DNA from: Coriaria nepalensis
Lineage: Eukaryota > Streptophyta > Magnoliopsida > Cucurbitales > Coriariaceae
Assembly (NCBI GenBank): GCA_027186245.1
Contig: CP114489.1
Coordinates: 8,191,501 to 8,255,500, forward strand
Reading direction: 5' to 3'
Length of the DNA stretch: 64,000 bases
Shown: positions 1 through 17,739 of the stretch, piece by piece
How positions within the stretch are numbered: the stretch's first letter is position 1
Layout of the letters: each line of letters begins with the position of its first letter
The notes under the pieces: generated by a model
Databases searched by the model: none
Told to the model about the DNA's origin: nothing
Seen by the model: only the letters and a program-made list of their open reading frames with translations
Position numbers and translations under genes: made by a program

Positions 1-3000
1 CAACATGATTCTCCATTCTTAATTCTTAACCATCTCCCTAATAGAATGAAATTTCATAAAGATGTGCTTAGTTCTCTTAAAATGAACTGAATTTTTTCAG
101 ATAGCTATAACATAGTTGCTATTATAGTGAGTTGTGGTTGAACTAGATTGAGGAAATCTCAAGTTAAATAGAATCTTCCTAAGCCAAATTGCATGATTGT
201 AAGCAGATGAGATAGCTATGTACTATGTCTCTACTAGTGATTGAGCTACTACAGCTTGCTTCTTTCAACTCCTATAGAAAATATTATATCCTAGAGTGAA
301 ACAAAAGGCACTTGTGCTATTGCAATCATCCATAGAACCTACTCAGTCACTATCCACATATCTCTCTAGGATTAGCTCGCCTCCTCCAAATAAAATCCTA
401 AAATCTGTTGTGTCATTGAGATATCTAAGTACCCTTTTGGCAGCTCCCATATGCATTTTAGTAAGATCATGCATGAATTGAGATAATAAGTTGTTAGAGT
501 GCATGATATCGGGCCTAGTTGCAGTCAAATACATCAATCCTCCTATCACGCTTATGCATATAGTTTCATCAACTCTTTCAGAATCATCATCCTTCACAAG
601 CTTCTCAATAACAACCAAAGCGCAGACATTGGCTTGCTTCCTTCCATTTTAAACTTCTTGATAAGACCTTTTGCATACTTCTCTTGAGAGATAAATATTC
701 ATTTTTCAAGCTGTTGAATCTCCATTCCCAAAAAGTAAGTCAGCAGCCCTAAGTTTGTCATCTCAAACTCAAGCTTCATCTCTTACTTGAATGTTTGTAT
801 CATGACAACTTCCATCTTTTGTTACTAATAGGTCATCAACATAGAAAGAGATTATGAGATAGGAATCACCTAATTTCTTTGTGTAGAGGATCTGATCACT
901 TTCACTTCTTTCAAATACTAAATTGCTTAAATAAGAGACAATTTTGCTATAGCATGCTCTAGGTGCATGTTTCAGCCCATATAAAGCCTTCTTCATTTTA
1001 TACACCTTGCTCTCTTTACCTTTGATCTCAAAGCCCTTTGGCTTATCATCATAGACTTCTTCCTCCAGAATTTCATTTAGGAAAGCTGATTTAGCATCAA
1101 GTTAGTGAATTGACCATTTCTTCTTGGCAACTAAGGCAATTACGAGCCTTATGATGTCAAGTCTTGCCACAGGGGTACTTGTCTCTACATAGTCCACCCC
1201 ATATTGTTGTGAGTATCTCTTCATAACCAACTAAGCCTTATAACAATTGATTGAGCTATTTGAATTAAGCTTGAGCTTGAAAATCCACTTTAGGCCTATA
1301 ACCTTCATCTTCTATAGTTTATCAACTAGAATCCAAGTATGGTTCTTGTTAATTATTTCCAACTCCTCCATCATTGCTTTCATCCAATTCTTGTTAAATT
1401 CAGCTTCCTCATAACTCCTACGCTCAGAGAGAGCCACATTACATCTATAGTATATATCATCTAAGCTTCTAAACCTTAGATTTCATAAGTTCATTTTCAT
1501 CATCTAATTTTGGATTGAGATTCATTTGCTCGTCACTCTTTGGAAGCTCTAACAAATCTTCACTTATCACTTGTTCTTCTCAATCAAAAGTTGTTGTTCA
1601 TCAAAGCAACATCTCTGGCCACTAAGATTTTATTACTACATGGATTATAGATTATGTAGGCTTTTGAATCAAAATTATAGCCTATCAAAATTCCCTTGCC
1701 AGCCTTCATAGAAAGCTTGTCAATCTTTACATTAGGGATATGATTAAAGCACAAAGATCCAAACACTCTGAGATGTGACACAAATGGTTAGATCTTGCTC
1801 CATGCTTCATAGGAAGTCTTCCCTTCTACTGCTTTTGTTGGAAGCCTATTGAGCTGTGACACTACTATTTTGCTAGCCTCAACCTAAAACCTTCTTGGAA
1901 TCACTTTCTTAACTATCAAACTTCTTACTATCTCCATAATTGTCTTGTTATTTCTCTCATAAACTCCATTTTGTTATAGAGTATAGGGGACAATCAATTA
2001 ATGTTGAATTCTATGCTTTTCATAGTATATTTGAATTTAGTGGATGTATACTCTCCACTATTGTCTGATCTCAACACTTTCAGCCTTCTCTCATTTTGAG
2101 TTTTAGCTAGATTCTTGAAATTTCACAAACTCACTGAACATTTGTGATTTCTTTTTGAAGAAACTGATCTAACATAATCTTAACATATCAGTAATGAAGA
2201 TGACAAAATACTGGCTTCCATTCAAAGAAGCCTCCTTCATTAGTCCATAGATATCTGAATGTACTAATTCAAGTCTATCTTCTGTCCTGTAAGCTTAATT
2301 TCTTGGAAATGAACTTCTCTTCAACTTTCCAAGTTAGCAATTTTGATAGATTTACTCATAAGGTTCTACTTGAGGTAAATCTTCAACTGTGGCATTTGAA
2401 TTCAAATTTTTGTATTACTTTGAGGTTAAAATGGCCAAACCACTTATGTTATTTCCATGATTCATCACTCTTGCAAATCAAGGCTTGATGACTCCACTGA
2501 ATAGAAACGTTATTGTGGCTTACTTGAACTTTCACAACTTGCTTCTTGCTTGCATCTAAGATGGTGCAATGCTCATCTTGGAATAACATGGTGCATCCAT
2601 TCTTCAATGAGCTAGCCAACACTAAGTTGTGCTTCAACCTTAGGACTAGAATCTATTGGCAATCAATCTGTTGGTTTTCTAGTTTTGACAGATATGGTTC
2701 TTCTTCCATAAACTTTTACTTCTTCTTCATTTCTAACCATGATTGTGGTTGTGAAACTTTTTTCCAAATCCTTGGAAATACTCTCATCATGAGTTATATG
2801 GTTTATGCATTTACTATCTATGAGCCATTCATATCTTAATCTATGCTTAACAGATTCTCTGGCCATAATGAGCATTTCTTCCTCTTTAGCTTCTACTTCT
2901 ATTGCATTGGCTCTTTGGGATCGAGGATTGGCTATTTTCTTTTTTATGCAAACCTTCTCAACATGACCAAACAACTTGCAAGAGTTGCATTGTGGTTTTC

Positions 3001-3905
3001 CCTTCCAATAGCAGTTGTTCTTTGTGTGATTCTTCCTCTTGCAAATGGTACAAGGAGAAGATTATTTCTTCTCTAAGTTCTGAGCTCCTCCAGAGCTACT
3101 AGAATCTCCTGAGTATGTGGAATGACTCTTCCATGACTTGCCTTTGTTCTTTGCCGCAAAAGCTTCTTCTGTCACCCCTTCTTTGAGTTTTGAATTTCTT
3201 TGATATTTGGCTTGAAGAGAGCTAGTAAGCTCAAAAAGTGTCAAGGTGTCTAGATCTTTTCTTTCATTTATTGCATCGATTTTAGAATCAAACTTAGTCG
3301 GTACATTGACTAAACCTTATCAACCATCATCTTCTTAGTTACAGATGCTCCTAGTTACTTCATCTGGTTGGAAACTTGCATCAATCTGCCTGTATAGTCT
3401 TTGACAATTTCTTCTTCCTTCATCTTCAGCTTTTCAAACTCCCTCTTAAGACTTAGGAGTCCAATTGTTCTAACTTTAGCTGTCCCTTGAAATTCTATTT
3501 TCAAGAGATCCCATGTTTCTTTTGCTAGTTCTACACTAATGATCCGAGTGAAGATGTCATCACTGATAGCTGAATGCAGTGTTGATAAAGCCTTATAATT
3601 ATTTTACTTAGCCACTTTATGTTTTCTGATATGTTGGACGGTGTAATCCTCTTCCTCATCAGGTTCTTCATAACCTTCATCCACTATTTCCCATAAATCA
3701 AGTGCTTTCAGGAATGTAGTCATTTTTGCTGACCAAAACTGATAGTCTTCTCTAGTAAATATTGGAGGTCAAGTCAAGTTCAACTTTCCACTAGATATAT
3801 TATGAAGTTTTTTGTTTGCTTGGTTTCTAGTTTATGGTTTTTTTAGGTTGAAATAGATTTAGAGGTGGAGATGATATTGAGGAGAGTAGGATGCCTACAA
3901 TGTGT
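1..3905 (-). mobile_element. Copia LTR retrotransposon gag-pol relic (3' part beyond left edge)
   Basis: Read on the minus strand from right to left, the Copia order is visible: gag-like sequence (about 3830-3062), a zinc-knuckle remnant (FGHVEKVC near 2960), a protease-like WLIDS segment near 2820, integrase C-terminal sequence (VFGSLCF, 1781-1584), reverse transcriptase (KKALYGLKHAPRA, with the catalytic YVDD at about 832-843), the downstream pol block (TRPDIMHSNNLLSQFM, 618-343), and RNase H sequence reaching base 1. The order protease-integrase-RT-RNase H is that of Ty1/Copia. Stops and frameshifts separate the blocks, so the copy is not autonomous. The missing piece and the 3' LTR should lie left of the window. 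Confidence 0.93.
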
Positions 3906-3917
3906 GCTCTGATACCA
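3906..3917 (-). other. Primer-binding site of the Copia element
   Basis: On the minus strand TGGTATCAGAGC directly follows the LTR end. It is complementary to the 3' end of plant initiator methionine tRNA (GCTCTGATACCA), the usual primer of Copia reverse transcription. It fixes the element's orientation and the inner LTR boundary. Confidence 0.9.
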
Positions 3918-4673
3918 TGCTAGAACAACTAAAGATCTAAATTTGTTTGAGAGTGTTTTAACTCAAAAACCAGAAAAACATATGAGAGCAAGATGAAAAA
4001 CATAACTTACAATGCTTGATAAAATCATAAGCTTAATTGTATTAATCTGTAAAACTGAACTACATAGCATTACAATAAAATGAAAATATCTAGAATACAT
4101 AATTAGAAGAATTAACCATGACTTGCACAACATAGGAAACCTGAAACTATGTACAAGAATGTAGAAAATGCAGAAAATATCTACTTGCACAGTTAACTTA
4201 GTAACCGAGTGACAAAAATATCAATTTTTGACTAAAAACTGATAAGATGATGGAATTGCTCCACCAAAATCACCAAGACACTTGAAATAAACTTCTAAAG
4301 TGCTGGTATCAAAATGGGAACGGATTGAATTCAAATTTGCTTAGTTGCCTTGCTGATCAAGGAAAAAAAACTTCAAAAACAGTAAAATTCTAGATTGAGA
4401 TATAACTTGCTCAATTCTGATCTGATTGAGTTGATTTGCAAAAATCCAACCAACACACAAATACACTCTGATCACATTTTATATTCATTAGCAAGTTCCA
4501 GATTCTTCAAACACTTCTCAGCCATTATCATATACTTCAATTCCAAGCAAAGCAAGCTCAGGAACAGTCGTTGGAAATTTGTATTGTTCGTGCCAAAAGG
4601 GTGTCTAAATATCCTCCTTTATATTTGTCTTCTGCATAGTCTCATCAGCCGGCACTCCAGCAAAGAACTAACA
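3918..4673 (-). repeat. 5' LTR of the Copia element
   Basis: On the minus strand the repeat would begin TGTTAGTTCTTTGC at 4673 and end GTTCTAGCA at 3918, touching the primer-binding site. The TG...CA ends and imperfect terminal inversion (TGTTAG/CTAGCA) are typical of LTRs. A minus-strand TATAAAGG at 4623-4616 lies just inside and is a plausible promoter. The partner LTR is outside the window, so the outer boundary rests only on the TG end. The candidate target duplication TCTAA (4674-4678) cannot be tested here. Confidence 0.78.
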
Positions 4674-5045
4674 TCTAATGCTTAAAGCTTAGGAGCAAAG
4701 ATGTGAAAATCACAAAAGTCCTGCTTTAGTAGACGAGCATATAAACGTCTATGTAAACTTAAGCGTCTATTCTATAAACGATCCGTCTATTGTATATAAA
4801 CTAACATAAGAAAATTATAACCGGAACTATATAAACGCAAATTATAGACGAGCATATATCTTTCAACTCATCAGTTCATTTAAGTAAACTTAAGCGGCGT
4901 AGTACGTTTCTCCAATTCATACGTGAAACATCAATTACAACTGATGCAAACCCATAACTCTGATATGATTCAAAGACCAAAAAAAATTTTTTTTTTTTTA
5001 AAGGCATATGATGGAACAAAAGAATAAGAGAAATAATTCAAAACA
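4674..5045. other. Intergenic: Copia flank and helicase 3' region with short direct repeats
   Basis: No coding signal. TAGACGAGCATATA occurs at 4730-4743 and 4845-4858, GTAAACTTAAGCG at 4753-4765 and 4884-4895, and CGTCTAT three times between 4746 and 4790. A homopolymer A/T run lies at about 4980-5000. The right part should contain the 3' UTR of the minus-strand helicase gene. Confidence 0.6.
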
Positions 5046-10253
<5,208 letters not shown>

Positions 10254-11110
10254 ACCACATGGAAGTTAACAATTGACGTCATTCACATTGATTCAAGGGG
10301 GGGAAAAAATTAATGCACCACCAAAAAAGAAAAATATAATACACGTCGAGTCTGAGAGAAAGAGAGAAGACAAAACTAGAATCGAATACCTAATAGAAAA
10401 CAGAGATGCATATGTGCAGATTAGATTCAATAATTTCAGGATGGAATAAGAACACGGAATCAGACAAAAAAGAGTAGAAACACAAGCCATCATCTAGGAA
10501 ACAAAGCACAAACTTCATGACAAGAAATTTAAATACCTTGCTCAAGGTTGTGTGAACTTTCAGCTATATGTATCCTCCTTTCACACAAAGAACCCTAGAT
10601 AAGTTCACACGCAAAAGGGAGAATTCGGTGAGAATCTCCACCACGGCAATTCCTCCCTGTCAAAAACACACGAATCCAAAGTTCAAGTAATGATCTGAAA
10701 TTTTAGGCTTCAGAGAAGGAATTTCAAGAATCCCTACTCTGAATTTCAATATCGAATGGAACATAAAGAAATTAGAATGAAAAAAAAATAATAATAACAA
10801 CAATCGAACAGGAGAATCTTTATACTTTTGAACCTGGAGCAATAGAAACTTTCTACTTCATGTTATTGATAAGCCAGTTATCAGCTTGAATGCTTTTCAT
10901 CCTCCCTAGCATAAATTTCGTCAACATGCATGGGATTTACTCCATGAAAATGGAGTGTCTTCCTAAAAGAAAACTAGAAGAAAAATTCTTTAAAAATAAA
11001 CAAATATAAATAAAAAGTAAAATTAAGGAGAGTGCTGAGACGATGAGGAGTGGCAGGAGCTTGAAGGAACCAGAACTTAGGGTTTGATTGCTTTCGTTTC
11101 TTCGATATTG
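10254..11110 (-). promoter_or_regulatory. Helicase 5' leader/promoter region
   Basis: No protein-coding signal. On the minus strand a telo-box-like AAACCCTAA lies at 11085-11077, a motif frequent near the start of plant genes for translation and RNA metabolism. Pyrimidine-rich tracts and possible splice sites suggest a 5' UTR, perhaps with an intron, but the transcription start cannot be fixed from sequence alone. Confidence 0.4.
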
Positions 11111-12167
11111 TGCCAGAGAGAAATAGACGAATAAATTAGGGCAAATCATATTTGGTCCCCTTAAATTATCAATGTATTCAAAAAGGACCCCTAGATTACA
11201 ATAGTTCAAAACGAACCCCGCTAATTATTTTCGCTCAGAATTTACCCCTCTTCGAGACTATTCCCGGCATGATGCGCTCATTTAAAAAAGCTTAAGTGTA
11301 ATTTGGCCATAGGTTATAAGTTTAAAACTCCCATTTTATCTCTAGGGCTAAAATTTCCTTTCATTTTATTACATGGGCTAAAAAACTCCTATATTTCAAA
11401 GGTGATTAAAAAGTCTCCTAGCATTATACAAATTGAGTTAAGAACCTTATCTTCATCATATATTCCATTATAAGTTAACAAATTAATGATATGGCAATCT
11501 AATCAAACTTGATACATCAATTAATGAATCTATATAATAATATCATATAATTGAGTCGAATCTTATTTAAAAAAACAATCCATTAATCAACGTAACCAAC
11601 CCATTCATTTACCTTCCCAATTTATTCCAAAATTTGAACTTCCATATGCTTCCTCTTCTCTATCTTCTTCCCTTTCTTCCCTTTCTCTATCTTCTTCCTC
11701 TTATCACAAAACTCCATTATTGTCCTCCATTCACCCTCCTGCCAGATCACGACCTTAACTTTTACAACGATGAAGGTGCAAATATTAGAGAATTTGTAAG
11801 TGTCGTATCTTATTAAGAAGCTAATTGCAATCTGAAACATAGTGTGGATAATTCAAGCAAAACTTTGTTGAGATATATTAGAAGTGTTAAGTAGCATATG
11901 TGGCAAACAGTTAGATCAAGTAAGGAAGTAATTATTATGAACCAAATATACCTTAAGTTTAGAATATAAAGTTCATTCAGATCTGTAAGTAAAAAATGGA
12001 AATGGCATATGAATAGTGCCCATCTTCCCCACACACACAAAGACAACAATTTCAAACGGGACAGAAACACATGCAAGAAAAAGGTTAAAAGAAAAAAAGT
12101 GGAGAAATAAAGCAAAATGATTAATGTCATATCCAACTATTTTTCATTTGATTTCTCTTCCATGCAG
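11111..12167. other. Intergenic between divergent helicase and oligoribonuclease genes
   Basis: The stretch 11130-11420 (AAATTAGGGCAAATCATATT onward) has the AT-rich, stop-filled look of a dispersed non-autonomous repeat. Around 11650-11705 there is a CT-rich tract (CTTCCTCTT repeated). I searched all plus frames for the expected first oligoribonuclease exon (a VWIDLEMTG-like segment before a donor) and found none. Confidence 0.5.
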
Positions 12168-14884
12168 GTTTAGATATTGAAACAGATCGAATGTTGGAGA
12201 TTGCCTGTATAATAATAACAAATGGAAATGTAACCAAATCTGTAGAGGTATGTTTTCTTAGTTAGCATTGCTCGTCCTTGGATGCCACTGCTTAATGTAC
12301 CTAGTTATTTCTTCCTTGTGGTTTGTATAATGCTTTTTACCTCTTATAATTCAGTAGCTTTTATTTAGACGTGGCGATCCTTTATTATTATATGTAAAGT
12401 TAACATATCAATCTAAGCTATCAAACCTCTTCCCTAGTTATTTTTCCTACAACCATCATTATGTGGCATGCATATCATTCTCCTCTCTCTATGTATTTTT
12501 GGAAAAACTAGGGTCCTGTTCTGGTTATCAGCCAACCCACAGAATGTTTAGATAGAATGGGAGAATGGTGTCAAAGTCATCATGCAGCCAGTGGTAAGAA
12601 ACTTTCATAGTGGTACTTTGCTTCTGTTCCTTTTCCACTCTTTTTCTTCTACTCTATTGTGAATTAACCTTGATTCACTTTTTACATGAATATAGGATTG
12701 ACAGAGAAAGTGCTGCAAAGTAAAATTACTGAAAAGGAAGCTGAAAAGCAGGTTTGTTAAGTACATCATTTGATGAAAAGGCTTGAAGGTTTCACCACAT
12801 AAGTCTGAAGACTTCCACATTTAATTCTTAATTTTACATTGTACCACATGCTTTTTCCTTCCAGTGAAGCGTTACCACTGCCCTCTCAATAAATTTAAGT
12901 TCCATTTAATACAATTGTTAATTATTTTTTCTTATTATTACTTGTTATTAAAATGTTTATGGGAAGTATGTGTCAATACCTGCAGGTTATTGAATTTGTG
13001 AAGGGAAATGTTGGCACATACACACCTCTTTTAGCAGGAAACTCTGTTTATATGGACTTTCTATTCTTAAAGGTAATTCTTTGGGAGAATAATTTCTTTT
13101 GTTCTTACTGGATCTTTAGAACAATCATATTTAAAGGCGCAACATGTCATATTTTAGATTCTTATCATTAAGATTTGCTGATCTCAAAATTGATCTTGTA
13201 ATGTGAAAAATATTATTTTGATACCAAGTGGAAGCATGGGCAAATATCAATATTTACAGATTGCATGGATAATTGGCAATAAATGTAGAAATACTTTTAG
13301 TTCTTGACTGAGGAACTGAAGGTTCTATATCTTAATACTGACGGGTACATACATTTTGGCTGAGGAAATTTGTCATGTTCTTGGGGGTAAAAGTATACTG
13401 ATGTTTATTTCAAAGAATTATTGAATAGTTTATCAGAATACATGTCTGTACTGTTGCTATTGGTTAATGTATAAGGTGCCCATGACTTTGGGTATCTCTA
13501 TCATCTTTGGGCCTTGGCACATGTCTGTAAGGAACTTACTAATAGCAAGACACCTAATTTGGGAATTTTTAATTGAACTTTATTGACAGTATAATGTTTT
13601 GCCCCTAGATATGTAATAATATACATAGAAATCTTATAAGTGAATACATTATAAGTGAATACATCTTCTACCCAATATTAAGGTGCATGCCATGATTTAC
13701 CAGTGTAGAGAAGTTGAAGATGCCTAAGAACTTTTGAAAGCTGGTTTATTAAAGAAGGGAAAAGCTTTGATCCAAGGCTCAAAGTATACTAGTATGATCC
13801 GTTTCTAAACTGACATTATTCAAAAACATTTTGGGAAGCAGTAAGTTTCTGAGAAATGTTCAGCAAGTTGAAAAATATGCAAGAAGATTTACTTTAAGTA
13901 ATTTTCTTTAATGTGGATGATTGATTTCGTTCATTTAGCACCACTATACAATATTGAACTCTAGAATTTTTCTTGATTGTTATTTATATATTTATTACAT
14001 TTCTGGATGTTTTGGAATATCTTTTGAAGCTTTATATATCTCAAATTCTCTTCTGTACTAATATGTTTTGGCAGAAACACATGCCTGAGTTGGCTGGACT
14101 TTTCTCTCATGTAATAGTTGATGTTAGCAGCATTAAAGCTTTATGCATTCGCTGGTTTCCTAAAGGTAAGGCTTGAATAGTCACATGAATACTTTAATCC
14201 GATCCTTTAAAGGTTTTAATAGGCACATTAACACTAACTCTTCTAATAGTGAACTGCAGTATATCTTTATTTGCTCTTAAGACAGTTGGAAAGCACTTTA
14301 ATGCTTTTAGTTTGCTTAATCAACAAATTTCTGCTGATAGTAGATCAGTTACTCTTAGATTCTAAGTGACTTAGCTGTTAGAATTATTAAGCTTTGATAA
14401 TAGCCTAATATAGGCCGAGTAATCATGCTATTGCATGCAATGAGCTAGGCACCATTGACTAGAGAAACCTCTTTCTAATTCTCATTAATTGTAATCATCA
14501 TTAATATATTAAGTTTAGCTGTCCGAACAGTAAGCACTCTGATGAGCATAGATGATATTAAGTTTTTGCTAAATATTTAAGCAAGAAACTTTTTCAGGCC
14601 TCATTATTTTGATGTATCCCTTGGTTAATGCTTTTAGTTTTTCAAAGAATGCAGCATTGTACATTTGAAAAATGTATTCCAAATGAATGATGCGATCTCC
14701 AACACAGTTACCCTAGATGAATGATGTTATTCTTCGGATGTTTATCAATTTAGCTATTATTTATGCAGATAAGAAGAAATCCCCATCAAAGGAAAATAAA
14801 CACAGAGCCTTGGATGATATTAGAGAAAGCATTAAGGAACTCCAATATTACAAGAAAAATATATTCAAGAAGTGGAGGAAGTGA
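12168..14884 (+). CDS. Oligoribonuclease-like 3'-5' exoribonuclease, 5' exon(s) missing
   Basis: Six exons in phase: 12168-12247, 12512-12593, 12696-12751, 12986-13072, 14075-14165 and 14769-14884 (stop TGA). They encode [16 protein letters not shown], then [45 protein letters not shown] and [17 protein letters not shown]. This is the Orn/REXO2 DEDDh family, which degrades short oligoribonucleotides left by other RNases; plant and animal members are often mitochondrial. The second and third catalytic blocks (D of VYMDF; H and D of HRALDDI) are present. The exon coding the first block (DLE, in a V/LWIDLEMT context) should end just before 12168 in phase 1, but no such sequence exists in the kilobase upstream. 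All visible splice sites are canonical and no internal stop is seen, so it is either a recent 5'-truncated copy or a gene whose first exon was displaced. As it stands no functional start can be assigned. Confidence 0.9.
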
Positions 14885-16326
14885 TCTGGAGGCGAGCATG
14901 CAGAAGAAAAAGGTGTGCCTTCTCTTTTCTAGGTTTCAGCTTTTTGCTCCACCCGACGCCATCTTGCCTGCCGAATTCTCAAAAGAAAGCAGAATAAGAT
15001 GAAAAGAAAAAGATTGTTGTATTTCAAATTGTTGTACAATATGGATTTATGCTCTGGAATACTAAGATTGTTGTTATAACCGTAACAATGTCATCCAGGT
15101 CTTTGATGCATTTGAAGTCTTCTACCCGTTTTTGGGTTCAGAAGAAGTAATTAATGTGATTTTTGAAGCAAGAATATCACAATTATAGATCCTCTGATTT
15201 TAATGTGATTGTTGTAGTTTTTTAATCGTGATTTAAAATACGTAATAGATATATTTTTAAAATTTTATAAAATAATATGAAAATAGTTTTCGTGATATGA
15301 TAAACTTTTATAAAATTTCACAAGTAATGAAATTTTGTTTTAGAATATGTTTAATTTTTGTTTTTGATACTAAAAAAATGAGGTAGAAGAAAATATGCCT
15401 TCTCTATAGATTTCTTATATTTATAGATGAAATTGATATATTCGTGAAATAGTATAGTCATATTCTTTGAAAAAATATTTAAATTATTTTAACGGTTATA
15501 TATTTAAATTTTCGGAATTTAAATTCCAACGGTAACTAACTGTTTTAACTATCAACTATTTACTTAAAATGGTAAAATTAAATCGGTCAATCACCGTGCG
15601 TGGCGGCTAGCTGGTGCACCTAATAAGCGTCAATAGTATCTCACGCCCACTCCACACTTGCGTGAGTTCCGGTTAAGTCTCAATCTTTATTTATTATTTA
15701 CAATCAATTATAAATATTTTAAAAAAATTTTCTAACTCTAATATGTGATATATTTAATTATATTTATAAAATATTTTTTAAGTTTAAATTTTTAACTAAT
15801 TTCACTTTAATCGTTGTTAAAAAATCGAAACTAAGACTTGCAATTTATGCAGTTGTCATATCAGTGAAAACCGAGACATAGAATGAGGCTAAAGTCATTA
15901 CTTTTTGTTTACATGTTTCTAGAGTCGAGTCTGTCATGCATGTTTCTGCACTGCTAATGCCTAGTCTTACAAAAGCCTTTCCATAATCCAATTTGAGACT
16001 TAATGCCGTTAAGTGAATGAGAATGCGTACATCGAGGGCCGGCCCGAAGGTAAGGTTACAAAGGCCATTCCTTAGGCCCCAAATTTGGAGGGCCCCAAAT
16101 TTTATTTATTTTTTCTTTTTTTAATAAATAAGTTTTTATAAATAAATAAAATAGAGAGAATTTAAAGTAATTTATGTAATCTCTGGGCTACAAATATTTC
16201 TTTAATAATGCGCTGGTTGTAAGTTAAAAATTGTCTTAGTTCTCTTTTCCCATAAATTTGGATACCATTTTCATAAACCATAAATTTAGATTTCTTTTTT
16301 TTTAAATCTTAATATATTATGTTTAA

Positions 16327-16329
<3 letters not shown>
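14885..16329. other. Intergenic, AT-rich, with a possible transposon terminus
   Basis: The oligoribonuclease 3' UTR probably occupies the first few hundred bases. At 16036-16045 is GGGCCGGCCC followed by a GAAGG...CTTAGGCCCC segment, resembling the ends of some plant hAT-type elements. No transposase is seen nearby. No credible coding sequence was found. Confidence 0.4.

Positions 16330-16364
<35 letters not shown>
16330..16364. repeat. (TA)n microsatellite
   Basis: An uninterrupted run of alternating T and A of about 35 bases, a likely polymorphic and slippage-prone site. Confidence 0.95.
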
Positions 16365-16367
<3 letters not shown>

Positions 16368-16539
16368 TGTGTGTTTTAGTTAAATCTACTAAAGTCTTCC
16401 TTATTCTTTTATTATCTAGTCTATATTTTCTTCGGATAGAATAATTTATGATTCTAATTTTTACGCTTCATTATTAAATTTTTTAATATATTATTTTATG
16501 ATATTTTAATTGGTTAATGAAAATATGAGTTAATTTACT

Positions 16540-16720
16540 TTTTAATTCTTGTACGGCTCTAGTTTTACAAGTTTGTCTTTATATAATTTTTGAGTAATTT
16601 TTTTTAGTCTATGTAATTTAAATGAGACTTAAATTAATTCTTATGATCGAATTTTAAATAATGATTTTGATATGATACGCTGATATAGCATATTATATCA
16701 ATACAAAATGTGTTTATCAT
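16540..16720. repeat. Dispersed AT-rich repeat, copy 1
   Basis: This segment (TTTTTAATTCTTG ... GATACGCTGATATAGCATATTATAT) is diverged from, but aligns by eye with, 21010-21190 (TTTTTAATCTTTG ... GATACACTGACATAATATATTACAT). It has no coding capacity. Confidence 0.55.
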
Positions 16721-16859
16721 TGTTTGGAGGGTAGGCTGATTGGATTTTGATCTCATAGTAAACTTGGCTCGATTCCCCTCCATGGTGATTAATGGTCACG
16801 AAGCTTTCTCTTTCTGCATGGCATATGCTTTCTAGAGCCCCAACATTGATCGTTTCAAA

Positions 16860-17720
16860 CAATTGGTTTACCTTATCTAGGATCTATTGTTGACCAAAGG
16901 GCGAGAGTGTTCACTTCATTCTCTAGCTTTTCGACCCTTTGATCCATTCTTGTGCTCTAATACTACTTTCCAATTCTTGATGAACGAGGTATTTCAAAAG
17001 TACTTCAGAAACTTTATTTTAGTTTTCCTTAATGATATCTTGATTTATAGTTTATCATGGGAGGAGCATTTGAGGCATTTGCACACGACTTTATCTACTT
17101 TGCACTCTCACAGTTTATTTGTCAAAAGAGAAAAATGTGAGTTTGGACAGCTGGAGGTGCACTATCTTGGTCACATTATATCGGCTAGTGGAGTAGTGGT
17201 TGATTCTGAAAAGAAAATCATGATGTTGAATTGGCTAAAGCCCAAAACAGCAAAGGCTATGATGGGTTTTCTTGGTTTAATTGGCTATTACCAAATATTC
17301 ATTCATAATTTTGGTAAGATTGTTAGACCTCTCACAAATAAGCTGAAGAAGCAATCATTCATATGGACAACACACGATGAAGAGGCATTTCAATGTTTGA
17401 AAATCATTCATTGTTAGCTTTACCTGATTTTTCGAAACAATTAAGCATTGAATGTGATGCATCTCGGTCTGGAATTGACGTTGTTTTGTTACAAGAGCGG
17501 CCAATTGTGTTTTTAGCCATGTTCTTCAAGGAAGGAATTTGCTACTGTCAACTTATGAGAAGGAGATCCTAGCCTTAGTGAAAGTAATCAAGAAATGACA
17601 TTCCTATATAATTAGGCGACAATTCGTTGTAAGAACAGATCATTGTAGGTTGAAGTATTTGATGAAATCTTTACTTGTAATGGATAAGCTTCGATGGTGG
17701 TAAAAAGAGAATATGAACCT
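16860..17720 (+). mobile_element. Ty3/Gypsy reverse transcriptase-RNase H relic
   Basis: The translation at 16887-17417 contains TTFQFLMNEVFQKYF, an altered catalytic block VFLNDILIYS (families have FDDI), HLRHLHTTLSTL, YLGHIISASGVVVD and GFLGLIGYYQIFI, a classical Gypsy RT. It continues after a stop with RNase H-like sequence (SIECDASRSGI, 17440-17480) to a WW-like end near 17700. The Asp-to-Asn change plus stops and frameshifts show it is dead. LTRs were not recognised. Confidence 0.92.
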
Positions 17721-17739
17721 AAATAAGAAAGAGAATTTG

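Noticed and set aside
11815..11880. A VWI reading near 11842 as a possible first oligoribonuclease exon
   Set aside because: The next residues are not DLE and a stop follows at once, with no donor in the required phase.
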